Assembly: GCF_003986935.1 (NCBI RefSeq)
Contig: NZ_RJZE01000011.1
Coordinates: 62,001-126,000 of the forward strand
Direction: 5' to 3'
Length of the DNA stretch: 64,000 nt
Source of the DNA: Paraburkholderia kururiensis JCM 10599 = LMG 19447
Lineage (GTDB): Bacteria > Pseudomonadota > Gammaproteobacteria > Burkholderiales > Burkholderiaceae
Shown here: piece after piece, positions 53,865-63,900 of the stretch
Layout of the letters: every line of letters begins with the position of its first letter
How positions within the stretch are numbered: position 1 is the stretch's first letter
The notes under the pieces: generated by a model
Seen by the model: the letters and a program-made list of their open reading frames with translations, nothing else
Database searches by the model: none
What the model was told of the DNA's origin: nothing
Translations under genes and position numbers: made by a program

Positions 53865-54323
53865 ATGGAAATGAAGCTTCGTTATGCGTCAGTTGCGTTG
53901 ATCGCGCTTTCGGTGGCGGCCTGCACGCAGCCGCCCACCAAAGAGCAAGGCGGCATGCTGATCGGTGGAGCATTGGGCGGCGTGCTCGGCTCGCAGGTTG
54001 GCGGAGGAACCGGCAAGACCGTCGCGACCATCGTCGGCGTGCTGGCGGGCGCCGCGGTTGGCGGTGCCGTGGGACGGTCGATGGACGAAACCGACCGGCT
54101 CAAAACGGCGCAGACACTCGAAGGTGTTCGGACCGGAGTCCCCTCTACCTGGCGCAATCCGGACACCGGCAATCAATACACGGTCGTGCCCACGCGCACG
54201 TTCGATGCATCGACCGGGCCATGCCGGGAATTCACGGTTGATTCGGTCGTAGGCGGCAAACGCGACAAGGTTTATGGAACAGCGTGCCGTCAATCCGATG
54301 GCAGCTGGCGGGTGACCCAATAG
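53865..54323 (+). CDS. Glycine-zipper outer-membrane lipoprotein
   Basis: This 152-residue lipoprotein has the lipobox SVAAC with Cys20 and a glycine-zipper 2TM segment (about 28-70: [20 protein letters not shown] and [12 protein letters not shown]). A C-terminal domain with two cysteines and [17 protein letters not shown] is similar to SlyB/Rick-17kDa-type surface antigens. It probably supports envelope integrity. AGGAGG is 6 bases before the ATG at 53865; a second ATG at 53871 is too far. It converges with the cytochrome gene 8 bp away. Confidence 0.85.
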   Translation: MEMKLRYASVALIALSVAACTQPPTKEQGGMLIGGALGGVLGSQVGGGTGKTVATIVGVLAGAAVGGAVGRSMDETDRLKTAQTLEGVRTGVPSTWRNPDTGNQYTVVPTRTFDASTGPCREFTVDSVVGGKRDKVYGTACRQSDGSWRVTQ

Positions 54324-54331
54324 GCGACGCG

Positions 54332-55036
54332 CTAGAGCACGCTCGCGAGTAGCGTCACCCCGCCCGCGGCGACAGCCAGCAGAACGATGGCGAGCCAGAG
54401 CGGTGCGCGCCGCGGCTCGCGAACATGCGCGGGCAATGACTTGTGCCCGTCGAGCATGGGGCGCACGAGATTCTGTCCGCACACGAAGGCATAGAGCGCG
54501 ACGGCGCAGACGTGCAGCGCAACGGCCACAGCAAGCGCATCCCACAGTATCGAATGCAGGGCCGTGATGGTGTTGGAGACAACGGCCGGCACGACTTCGG
54601 AGAGCGGGCCTTCGTCGGCGACATCGTTGTAGACGTAGAGCCCCGTCAACGTCTCGGCTGCCAGCAGCGCGAGCAGCAGCAACACCATCCAGCCGCCCGC
54701 GGGGTTGTGGCCCGCCTGCATATCGGGCTCGCGGCGCGCCACTGCACGCAGATGCCGGAGCGCCGCGGCGGGCGCCGCCACGAAGCTGGTGAACCGCGCG
54801 GTCTGGCTTCCCAGAAGGCCCCACAGCAGGCGAAACACCACCAGCACGAGCAGCGCCTCGCCGATGCGCACGTGCCAGTCGATCCAGTTGAGGCGGACGG
54901 TCACGTAGGCCGCCGCCACGAGCGCCGCTGTCAGCCAGTGAAAGAGACGGACGGGCCAGTCCCAGATCAATACGGTGCGGGACGAAGACGCCGCAGCAGG
55001 CGAGGCAGCCGACGCATCGCGATGGTCAGGCGCCAT
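54332..55036 (-). CDS. Cytochrome b561-type membrane protein
   Basis: This 234-residue di-heme b-type cytochrome has about four to five membrane helices. Candidate heme ligands are the His of PVRLFHWLTAAL, the His of DWHVRIGEALLVLVV, LHSILWD and ALHVCAVAL. Such proteins pass electrons between quinones and periplasmic partners, often small cytochromes, which are not seen next to it. The start at 55036 follows GGAG and drops an arginine-rich extension. Confidence 0.83.
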   Translation of the reverse strand: MAPDHRDASAASPAAASSSRTVLIWDWPVRLFHWLTAALVAAAYVTVRLNWIDWHVRIGEALLVLVVFRLLWGLLGSQTARFTSFVAAPAAALRHLRAVARREPDMQAGHNPAGGWMVLLLLALLAAETLTGLYVYNDVADEGPLSEVVPAVVSNTITALHSILWDALAVAVALHVCAVALYAFVCGQNLVRPMLDGHKSLPAHVREPRRAPLWLAIVLLAVAAGGVTLLASVL

Positions 55037-55198
55037 GCGGGGCTCCGTGCGGAACACGCTGCGTCGCGAAACCGCTTCGCGCCCCGGGGTTCGCCGCATA
55101 GTTCGCCACGCCGTTCGCCACCCGCGACGGCACGCGGCACCCGCATGGGACATGGCACCCCAACGCCGGCACGCACGCGCTTCGTCGCGCGCCGGAGG

Positions 55199-56020
55199 TC
55201 ATTGCGCCGCGGTGCTCGGAGCCGCGGCCGGCTGCTCCGCTTCAGAAGGCGGCTGTTGCGCGGCCGGTTGTTCCGCCGTTGCCGGCTCCTCCGGCTCCTC
55301 TTTGGCAGCCGCTTGCTGTGCCGGGCCGTGATTCTGCCCCTGCCTCTGCTTCTGCCGCTCGAGCGCCCGCGTGGCGCGCGTGACGTGCGAGGCTTCCACG
55401 CCCGGCCCCGGCGAGGCCGTACCGTCCAGCTCGTAGCGCGGCCCGCCCACGGCCACGTGCTCGTGATAGCGCGGATGATTCACGTGCAGCTTCAGCACGA
55501 GGGAAATGAGGGCCTTGTCGAGTTCGGGATGTTGGGCGCAGAGATCGTCGAGCACGCCGATCTTGAGCGGGAGCCAGTCGCGAAACGCAGGATGCTGCTC
55601 CCCGAAGCGCTTGCGCACGGCCCGCAATTGCTGATCCCGCTCGATACGCGCAGCCAGCACCGGGTCTGCGGGACGCCGGGGCGCGCCGCGATCCTTCGGT
55701 TTCTGTCCCCGCGAGCCCGGCCCCGGGTTCGGATTCGGACCGCGCGGCCCTTTGGCGGCGCTGTCGGGCTTCGGGCCGCCCCGCCGCGGATGCGGCGGCT
55801 TGCCGGGCTGGCCCGCCCGCCCCTGCGGCCCGCCCGGTCGCGCGTTCTGCGCGTTGGGCTTTTTCGTATCGGCTGGCCTCGACTGGCGAGGCGCTTCGGC
55901 CGCAGCGTGTGTGGCCTGCCCCTCGTCCTGCCGTTCGGGGTTCGACGCGAGCGCCTTCTTGATTTCCTGCAGGCCTTCGCGAAAGCTCAGTGCGCGGCGC
56001 GGTTGGGATGCGGTTTTCAC
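55199..56020 (-). CDS. proQ: ProQ/FinO-domain RNA chaperone
   Basis: This 273-residue RNA-binding protein has a FinO/ProQ domain at about 120-215 (RFGEQHPAFRDWLPLKIGVL, LVLKLHVNHPRYHEHVAVGGPRYELDG). A long Gly/Pro/Arg/Lys-rich N-terminal arm (about 40-118) and an Ala/Gln/Glu-rich C-terminal tail flank it. I take GTG at 56020 as the start because GAGAG lies before it and the first residues KTASQPRRALSFREGLQEIKK look family-like; the longer ATG frame overlaps the neighbour's promoter. It is divergent from the GH35 gene. Confidence 0.85.
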   Translation of the reverse strand: MKTASQPRRALSFREGLQEIKKALASNPERQDEGQATHAAAEAPRQSRPADTKKPNAQNARPGGPQGRAGQPGKPPHPRRGGPKPDSAAKGPRGPNPNPGPGSRGQKPKDRGAPRRPADPVLAARIERDQQLRAVRKRFGEQHPAFRDWLPLKIGVLDDLCAQHPELDKALISLVLKLHVNHPRYHEHVAVGGPRYELDGTASPGPGVEASHVTRATRALERQKQRQGQNHGPAQQAAAKEEPEEPATAEQPAAQQPPSEAEQPAAAPSTAAQ

Positions 56021-56154
56021 GAAATCTCTCTGATCCAATAATCGCCGATATGATAACCAATCGCGTGCGTTGCTCGCTGACGCGCGTATTGCCCGTTTCG
56101 GCAAGCCGCGCCGCGTTCGCGAATACCCGAGCCCCATGGAGGCAAACGGAACGT

Positions 56155-58113
56155 ATGGCAACCGGCACGGCAGACGATACTCCGCCCCTCGGCGAACGCC
56201 GCGTCCCATGGGTTCCGCGCCCGGACGAACCCGACGGCAGGCCTCACCGCACTTTCGCCTTCAGCGCCGACGGCGCGCATTTCCTGCTCGATGGCGAGCC
56301 ATTCCAGATTCGCAGCGGCGAATTGCACCCGGCACGCATTCCCGTCGAATATTGGCAGCACCGCATTCGCATGGTCCGCGCGATGGGAATGAACTGTATC
56401 GCGCTTTACGTGATGTGGAATTATCACGAGACACAGCCCGGCGTGTTCGATTTCGAAACCGGTAATCGCGACATCGAAGCGTTCATTCGGCTGTGTCAGC
56501 GCGAGCGCATGTGGGTGCTGCTGCGCCCCGGCCCATATGTCTGCGCCGAGTGGGACCTGGGCGGCCTGCCGTGGTGGCTCTTGCGCTACCCCGACATCGT
56601 GCTGAGAACCGGGTCGGCTGGCGACGCGCGCTACATGGCTGCCGTGGCACGCTACGTCGCCGAACTGGCCGCGCGCGTGAAGCCGCTCATGATTGCGGCG
56701 GGCGGGCCCATCCTCATGGTCCAGATCGAGAACGAGTTCGGCTCTTACGCGCACAACCCGCCGTACCTCGAAGAAATCCGCGCGCTCTGGCTGCAAGGCG
56801 GAATCACGGGTCCGTTCTATACCGAAGACGGCCTGACGCAGCTCCAGCAAAATCGCAGCCACGTCGAGGGCGGCGCCATCGCGCTCAGCAACGGCGACGC
56901 GGCGCAGATCGCGGCGGCACGCGCGGCGTTTCCCGGCGTGCCTGTCATGGCCGGCGAGGTGTATCCCGGCTGGCTCACGCACTGGGGCGACGCGGCATTC
57001 CAGGGCACGGCTGTCGATATCGGCGAGAAGCTCGACACATTCATGCGCGAGCGGCTCTCGTTCAACCTCTACGTGATCCACGGCGGCACCAGCTTCGCCT
57101 TCTACGCCGGCGCCAATATCGACGACCGCACGGGCGCCTACCAGCCCGACATCACCAGCTACGACTACGCGGCACCTATCAACGAGCAAGGCGCGGCCAC
57201 GCCGAAGTACGCGAAGTATCGCGAGATCATCGCGCGCTACCTGCCCTCGCCGTTACCCGAGGTGCCGCCGCCGCTTCCCGCGATCGAGCGGCTGGGCCGC
57301 GCCGCGCTGATGCCCGCGGCCTGCGCGTCGATCTGGGACAACCTGCCCGAGGCATTGCCTGCAGGCGACACCATCGATCCGCAGCCGTTCGAGATGGATG
57401 GCCAGGCGTTCGGCTTCGCGCTCTATCGCACGACGTTGCCCGCCGAAGCGATGCAGGCGGACAGCCGGCTGGAAACAGGCGGCGTCCACGATTACGCCAC
57501 CGTATTCGTGGACGGCGAGTATGTGGGCGGCATCTCGCGAGCCCGCATGCCCGCGCACTCCGCGAAGCGATACGGCGTGGCGAACGAGACAGAGGCCCCG
57601 CTTATGCTGCCGGCGACCGCGGGTACGCAAAACGCCACGCGGCAGGCGCAGCGCTCATCGACGCAACTCGACATCCTCGTTGAAGGCATGGGCCGCGTGA
57701 ACTACGGTCACGCGATGGTGGATCGCAAGGGGATGCCCGGGCCCGTCACGCTTCGGTATGCCAACGGTAAGGGCGAAACCCTGAGAGGCTGGGAAGTCTT
57801 TCTGTTGCCCATGGACGATGCGTTCATCGCGGCCTTGCGTCCCGTCTGCACCCATCCCCACCGGCCCGGTGTGTTCTTCAAGGCGACGTTGATGCTCGAC
57901 GAGATCGGCGACACGTATCTCGACATGCGCCACTGGACCAAGGGCGTGGTGTGGGTCAACGGACACAACCTGGGCCGCTATTGGCATATCGGACCGCAAA
58001 CGCGGCTCTATTGTCCGGCCCCGTGGCTCGTGCGCGGCGCAAACAACGTGCTGATCTTCGATCTTCATCAGACAGAGGCGAGGCCGGTCGATCTTGTGCG
58101 CACGCTTCCTTAG
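56155..58113 (+). CDS. GH35 beta-galactosidase
   Basis: This 652-residue glycoside hydrolase 35 has no signal peptide. FLLDGEPFQIRSGELHPARIP, YVMWNYHETQPGVFDF and RPGPYVCAEWDLGGLPWWLL are the family core. The acid/base is Glu194 in QIENEFGSY and the nucleophile is Glu268 in MAGEVYPGW. The C-terminal half holds beta-sandwich domains with a GRYWHIGPQ jelly-roll motif. It should cleave terminal beta-galactosides in the cytoplasm. It converges with the GH36-like gene 27 bp away; no sugar transporter adjoins. Confidence 0.9.
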   Translation: MATGTADDTPPLGERRVPWVPRPDEPDGRPHRTFAFSADGAHFLLDGEPFQIRSGELHPARIPVEYWQHRIRMVRAMGMNCIALYVMWNYHETQPGVFDFETGNRDIEAFIRLCQRERMWVLLRPGPYVCAEWDLGGLPWWLLRYPDIVLRTGSAGDARYMAAVARYVAELAARVKPLMIAAGGPILMVQIENEFGSYAHNPPYLEEIRALWLQGGITGPFYTEDGLTQLQQNRSHVEGGAIALSNGDAAQIAAARAAFPGVPVMAGEVYPGWLTHWGDAAFQGTAVDIGEKLDTFMRERLSFNLYVIHGGTSFAFYAGANIDDRTGAYQPDITSYDYAAPINEQGAATPKYAKYREIIARYLPSPLPEVPPPLPAIERLGRAALMPAACASIWDNLPEALPAGDTIDPQPFEMDGQAFGFALYRTTLPAEAMQADSRLETGGVHDYATVFVDGEYVGGISRARMPAHSAKRYGVANETEAPLMLPATAGTQNATRQAQRSSTQLDILVEGMGRVNYGHAMVDRKGMPGPVTLRYANGKGETLRGWEVFLLPMDDAFIAALRPVCTHPHRPGVFFKATLMLDEIGDTYLDMRHWTKGVVWVNGHNLGRYWHIGPQTRLYCPAPWLVRGANNVLIFDLHQTEARPVDLVRTLP

Positions 58114-58140
58114 CGCAACTTGCCGCGCCTCACAGCGCGC

Positions 58141-60117
58141 CTACCGGACGACGAACCCGACTGTCAGCACCTCGAAAGGATCGAGCTCGAACGCGAGCGG
58201 GCGGTCGGCATCCACGATGGCCGCCATCGATCGTGTGTGGGAACAGCCCCATGGTGGCTCGTGCAGTTCGAAACGCGTTGCGGCGTCGTCGGGCAAGGCC
58301 AACGCGTCGCGCAGATCCAGCACGAAGCGCTGCATACGGCGATCAGGATTGCGTAGCGTCACGACAGCGCGCTGCGGGGACCACGCCGCCCAGCCATAGA
58401 CTTCGAGCGCGTCGGGCACACCGCCAATCCAGTGCGAATCGCGCAAGACCTCTGCATTGCCGCGCGCCCATCGGGCGGCTTGCGCGAGCACGTCCCAGTC
58501 GCGCTCGGCAAGCAGCGACGGCGTGAGGTAAAGCTCCTGCAATTGCGTGCCGCTCGCGAAAAACGAGCGCACCTCGTGCACGAATGCTTCGCCCTGCGGG
58601 GCATCGAGCCCTCTGCAATGCTGCGCGCAGATGATCCCGTGCAACATCAGCGAGTTGAGCGGAAAGAGCGGACTGCGCACCACGACGTGCTGATAGGTCT
58701 GCGCGTCCCGATACGTGATCCAGCGCTCCCGGTCGCAGCCTTCGCCCGCGAAGCCGTGGTCCGCGCCGTCGCGCCAGATGGTGTCGGCGAAGCGCAACCA
58801 GAACGGCGAGGGATGCGTGCCGGTGGTCAGATTGATGAAGGTCTCGGGCTTCGCCGCGCGAATGTCTTCGATCAAATGAATCGCCGCGTCCCAGTCGCTG
58901 TCGAAGCGGCTGCCCGGCACGACGCGATCCGCATTGCCCGTACCGTCGAACTTGAAGTGATTGACGCCATGCTCGCCGAGCAGCGCCATCGCTACCTCGT
59001 AGAAACGCGCGTAGTAATTCGGCCCCGAAAGCGCAAAGCCGTGATCGACCACCTCGTACCCGCTCGCGGCGCCCCGCTCCACGCGAGCATCGCGCGGCGC
59101 GCAGTAGCCGCCCCAGGGCGAGAGCCACACGCCAGGCGCCGCACCGAAGCGCGCGGCGGCATCGCGTAGCGGCACGAAACCTTGCGGAAAATCGCGGCTG
59201 AAATGCCAGCTACCGCTCAGGTCATCCCAGCCGTCGTCGAACATGAAGGAATCGATGTGGACGCCGCGCTTCGCATGCAGTTCGCGCCCCACCGTTTCAA
59301 TCCGCTCTACCGCCTGCCCTGCCGTGTACGGCGTCAGGTAGCCGATGTCGTACCAGCTGTTGTAGTGGAGAAACGGACGGGACGGATGCGCCCGCTCGCG
59401 TTCGACGTACGTCGCGAAATCACGTCGCATCTGCCCGCGGCGCGCCACGCCGGCAACGGCGCTGTACTCGACGGTCTTGCTCTTGCCGAGCGGCAGCGCA
59501 CGCGAAACCTTGAGCATCACGGCGCCGTTGCGCACGCGATTTTGCGCGCGCGGCAGTTCGATGCCGAGATAGACGTCACCGGCAATGACGGGCACGCCGT
59601 CGAGCCCCTCGCCGGCCTCGGCAGCATCGCCCCCATCGATGGCATCGACGCAAAGCATGGCGACGTCCACCACGTGCTCGTCCTGCTTCTCCGCCGTCAG
59701 CCACACGCGTTCGCGCAGATACGGTGAACCCTCGCGTTGCTCGATACACCAGCGAATGAGAAAGCGTGCCGCGTCATCGGTGAAAGAAGCCACGACGCGT
59801 TTGCCGGCGATTCGCGTGGCGAGGCACGAGGCCGATGCATCCGCTTCAAGCGCCTCTTCGTGCGGCGGCGCGAGCAGCATGAGGTCTCGCATGTGGAGCA
59901 CGCGACCATCGGCGAGCGTGAGCGCGAACGGCGTGCTCACAGACAGCGTGCGTGCATGCAAGCGGTCGGTGAGCACGAAGTCGCATAAGCGCCTACCCGT
60001 CACACGCCAGCCCATCGCAATCGCGGCGTTGCCGAACGTCTGCCGCTCGCCCTCGGCTTGAAACGCCGGCGTGCCAGCCCATGAAGACGACGGGGACGAG
60101 GTGGCGTTCGGTGGCAT
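58141..60117 (-). CDS. GH36-like alpha-galactosidase family protein
   Basis: The 658-residue protein has an N-terminal beta-sandwich (1-240) and a TIM barrel with LHYNSWYDIGYLTPY, MFDDGWDDLSG (Asp294-Asp299) and NHFKFDGTGN, where Asp391 is the likely nucleophile of clan GH-D enzymes. A C-terminal beta domain follows. No signal peptide is seen. Some relatives are labelled enterotoxin in databases, which the sequence does not support. The substrate is an alpha-linked galactoside or related sugar by family; specificity is unknown. Confidence 0.75.
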   Translation of the reverse strand: MPPNATSSPSSSWAGTPAFQAEGERQTFGNAAIAMGWRVTGRRLCDFVLTDRLHARTLSVSTPFALTLADGRVLHMRDLMLLAPPHEEALEADASASCLATRIAGKRVVASFTDDAARFLIRWCIEQREGSPYLRERVWLTAEKQDEHVVDVAMLCVDAIDGGDAAEAGEGLDGVPVIAGDVYLGIELPRAQNRVRNGAVMLKVSRALPLGKSKTVEYSAVAGVARRGQMRRDFATYVERERAHPSRPFLHYNSWYDIGYLTPYTAGQAVERIETVGRELHAKRGVHIDSFMFDDGWDDLSGSWHFSRDFPQGFVPLRDAAARFGAAPGVWLSPWGGYCAPRDARVERGAASGYEVVDHGFALSGPNYYARFYEVAMALLGEHGVNHFKFDGTGNADRVVPGSRFDSDWDAAIHLIEDIRAAKPETFINLTTGTHPSPFWLRFADTIWRDGADHGFAGEGCDRERWITYRDAQTYQHVVVRSPLFPLNSLMLHGIICAQHCRGLDAPQGEAFVHEVRSFFASGTQLQELYLTPSLLAERDWDVLAQAARWARGNAEVLRDSHWIGGVPDALEVYGWAAWSPQRAVVTLRNPDRRMQRFVLDLRDALALPDDAATRFELHEPPWGCSHTRSMAAIVDADRPLAFELDPFEVLTVGFVVR

Positions 60118-60248
60118 GGCGTAAGCGTCCTCCAGGGCATTGAGGCGTGGCGTAAGACCGCCCGCCGATGATATCGCCCAAGGCCGCCCGAAGTGAGGCT
60201 TGCAGCGGATCGCCGGGGTAAATCGTGCGATCCGTGTGCCTCATGCCA

Positions 60249-60875
60249 TCAATGCCGCGTCCGACTCACCTCGCCGCGTTGCCCCTGCGACGGCGTCACC
60301 GCACAGTAAGCCGGTTGCGCAGCCTGTGCGCCAGGCGCGATCGCGCAGTAAGCGGGTTTCGCTTCCACGCTCGGGGTCACCGCGCAATACGCTGCCTGCG
60401 CCTCGGCGCCCGGCGCAATCGCACAGTACGCCGGTTGTGCCTGGGCACCCGGTGTCACCGCGCAATACGCGGCAGCCTGCGCCTGTGCCCCAGCGCCAAA
60501 CGTACGCTCCATCAGCGCGCCGGTAGCGGACGCGAGTTCGAACAGGCGCGCCTCATCGTCCGCGCCATCGATTCCCACATACGGGTTGTGATGCAGCACG
60601 AACCCGAAGATGCGCTCGCAGTCGTCGACATAGCGCCTCGTGTCCAGAATGTGCGCGTGCCAGAACTGGTCCACTTCCTCGTTCGGCACGATCGCCGTGT
60701 CCGGGTACTGCGCCGCGAGCTTCAGGAACTGTCGGTAGCCCGCCTCGGCACGCGCCACTGTTTCGGGCGTCCACTGCCCGTTGCGCCGGTGCAGCAGCTT
60801 GGCCTTCATCCGCGCGAAGTCGAGTGCGTCGATCGCCAGCCACATCCGTGCTACGTCTGCCTCTTGCTCATGCAT
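60249..60875 (-). CDS. GRDP-like domain protein with five Cys-containing C-terminal repeats
   Basis: The N-terminal 120 residues of this 208-residue protein resemble the conserved part of glycine-rich-domain (GRDP-like, DUF1399) proteins: MWLAIDALDFARMKAKLLHR and NEEVDQFWHAHILDTRRY, with several His residues that could bind metal. Residues 130-196 are five repeats of 13-14 residues, pattern AQAQPAYCAIAPG, alternating YCAVTP and YCAIAP, one Cys each. There is no signal peptide. It follows the GGDEF-EAL gene by 43 bp on the same strand. Function unknown. Confidence 0.72.
   Translation of the reverse strand: MHEQEADVARMWLAIDALDFARMKAKLLHRRNGQWTPETVARAEAGYRQFLKLAAQYPDTAIVPNEEVDQFWHAHILDTRRYVDDCERIFGFVLHHNPYVGIDGADDEARLFELASATGALMERTFGAGAQAQAAAYCAVTPGAQAQPAYCAIAPGAEAQAAYCAVTPSVEAKPAYCAIAPGAQAAQPAYCAVTPSQGQRGEVSRTRH
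60288..60488 (-). repeat. Five 39-42 bp coding repeats (YCA repeats)
   Basis: The repeats code for residues 130-143, 144-156, 157-169, 170-182 and 183-196 of the GRDP-like protein. They alternate between two variants, VTP and IAP, so the ancestral unit may have been a 26-residue pair. Coding is kept in frame and the Tyr-Cys-Ala core is unchanged in all five. Confidence 0.88.
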
Positions 60876-60918
60876 GGTCCCACTCCTTTCGTCAGTAAGA
60901 CGCGCCTCGGCTTTCGCT

Positions 60919-63900
60919 TCAGGCGCGCCGGGATTGCAGCGGCCGCACCTCGGCGCGGTCGCGATCCTGCCAGCGTTTGAGGAACAACGTCATTTCGCTC
61001 GCGGGAATGGGGCGGCTGTAGAAGTAGCCCTGCACTTCATCGCAGCCTTCCTTGCGCAGGAATTCGACGTGCGCCTCGGTCTCCACGCCTTCGGCCACCA
61101 CCTCGAGGCCAAGGCCGTGACCAAGCGCGATCACCGCGCTCGTGATCTGCGCGTCGCTCCTGCTTGCGGGTATGTCGTGAATGAACGAGCGGTCGATCTT
61201 GACCGTATCGATCGGAAAGCGGTTCAGGTAGGCCAGAGACGAGTAGCCGGTGCCGAAGTCGTCGATAGAGAGGCGCACGCCGGTGCGCTTGAGGTTGGAG
61301 AGCCACGCCGCGGCCTGCTCCGCGTGGCGCATTACCATGCTTTCGGTGAGTTCGAGTTCGAGCATTTCGCCCGGCAATTGCGCGTCTGAAAGCGCCGCCA
61401 TGATCTCGCGATGCAGCTCCTTGTCCGCGAACTGGCGCGCCGAGAGGTTGACCGCGACGCGTACCGGCGCGAGGCCGCTGGCGAGCCACGTGGCGTTCTG
61501 CCGGCATGCTTCGCGCAGCACCCACGCGCCGATCTGCACGATCGCGCCCGTCTGCTCGGCGAGCGGAATGAAGGCCATCGGCGCCACGAGCCCGAGCGTG
61601 GGATGACGCCAGCGCACGAGCGCCTCAACGCCCGTGCAGCGGTTGGTGCGCAACGAAATGCGCGGCTGGTAATAAAGCACGAGTTCGCCGTTTTCCACCG
61701 CGCGGCGCAGATGCGATTCCATTTCGATGCGTTGCTGCAAAGACGTGCTCATCTGCCGCGCGTACAACTGCCAGGTGTTGCGGCCCTGCTCTTTCGCGCC
61801 GTACATGGCGATGTCGGCGTGCTTGAGCAGCGTCTGCACGTCGTCGCCGTCGCCCGGATACGAAGCGATGCCGATACTTGCTGTCACCGCGAGTTGCCGC
61901 CCGCTCACGGCAAAGGGCCGTTCGAGCGTGGCATGAATGGCATCGACCGTGCACCGGATGTCGAACGGTGTGCCGGGCGGCTCTTCCACCAGCATGACGA
62001 ACTCGTCGCCGCCCAGGCGCGCGATGTCGCCAGGTGCGGCCACCTGCCCGCGCAGACGCTCGGCCACCGCACGCAACAGCAGGTCGCCGGCGTTGTGGCC
62101 GAGCAGATCGTTGACGTCCTTGAACTCGTCGAGGTCGATGAACAGCACGTGAAAAGCGGTCCCGTCGTGACGGGCACGCGCGAGCACTTCTTCCAGGCGC
62201 TCGCGGAACATCAGGCGGTTCGGCAGCCCGGTGAGGACATCATGCGTGGCGAGAAAACGCAGCGTGTCTTCGGCCTGGCGGCGCTGCAGGAAATGGCTCG
62301 TCTGGATCACCACGGAAGCCGCCATGGTCAGCGCATTCGACTCGGCGGGCCGCCGTTCGCGCGCATAGAATTCCGCCACGCCAAGCATGGTGGTGCCCGC
62401 GCGGATGCCGAAGGCGAACACCGTCGTCATGCCGCCGGCGGCGAGCCACGCCGCATGCGGCAGCCGCGAAAGCGCCTTCCTGCCGGAGCGCCAGCACGGC
62501 TGGCCGCCCTCCCAGGCGCTTTGCCACCGCAAGCCCGCGGGACGCGACAACAGCCACTGCCCGGCTTGCGCCTCGCGTACATGCAAAGCGACTGAAAGCG
62601 CGTGCGTTTGCCCCGAGGTGTCCGGCCAGAACGCAGCAGCGTCCCACTCCATGCCCTCGGCCAGGGTATCGACGATCTGCTGGATGATCACGGCTTCACT
62701 CGCGGCGGTGGCGAGCATCAACGAAATCGCGTGCTCCAGTTGCCGCGCGCGCTCGGCGAGCTTGCGCGGCGTGATTTCGAGCGCGGTGCCGCGCAGCGCG
62801 CGCCGTTCCTGCACCCCGCAAGGCCGGCCGATCAGTTGCAGCCAGCCACGCCGGCCGCGCACGGACCGGTAGCGGCATTCGAGTTCGAACGGCTCGCCCG
62901 TGCGCAGCGTTTTTCTCGCATGCACGACGAGTGCGGCGCGATCATGCGGGTCGATTGCCGCGAGCAGATCGTCGACGCCCGCGCTGCCGCCGCGCCAACC
63001 GATGAGACGCGCCATTTCGGTGGACAGATGAACGGCCGCGCCGTCAGTATCGACCCGCCAGTCGCCAAGATGGGCGATGCGCTGCGCCTCGGCGCGCGCC
63101 ATTTCGCTCTCGCGCAGCGTGCCCGTGATGCGTTCGGCGAGCCTCACGGCACGCACGCGCGACGTAGCGAGCGAATACGCGAGGCCAGCCAGCAGCAGAC
63201 TGATGACGACGCCCGCCAGCGCGGCAAACCGCGGCAGCATCCACTGCGTGCCGGCGAGCGCGACGGGATCGGCCGTGACGACGAGCAGCCAGCGGCGGCC
63301 GCCAAAAGGTTGCACGACGCTCGTCGTCCATTCGTGGTCGATTGCGTCCGGGTTCACACCCTCAATCGGGTTCGTTGCTGAAACCGTCGCGGCGGAAGCG
63401 CCAACACTCGTCTCGCCGCGCGCACCTGCATTGGCGCTGTCGAACAGCAGCGTGGCGCTGGACGGCAGCACGGCGGGTTCGTCGAGCTGGCCCGCTTCAT
63501 AGATGCGCAGACGTATGGCCGCCGACGTGTTGGCCGCCAGCAACCCGGCCATCAGATCGTTGAGCCGGATGCCCGCGCCCACGGAGCCGATGTAGGCGCG
63601 CCGCCGCTCAGGCACGGTGTCGTGCGGCATGCCGCGGCGGTACACGGGCAAACGCAATGCAATGCCGATGTGCGGATGCGTACTCTGCGCGAAGATCAGA
63701 CGCCCACTGCTGACGGGCTCCCCGGTATCACGCCCCCGCGCCAACGCCGCGAGTCGCCCCGGTTCGACGCCGAGATCGAGTCCCACCGACGGCAGATTGG
63801 CCTGCAGCGGCTCGACATAGGTCAGCACGAAATACGCGGGACGCCGCCCTGGCGGACGAATCGCAAAATCCATATGAGCTGCGCGCAGCATGGGGTCGAT

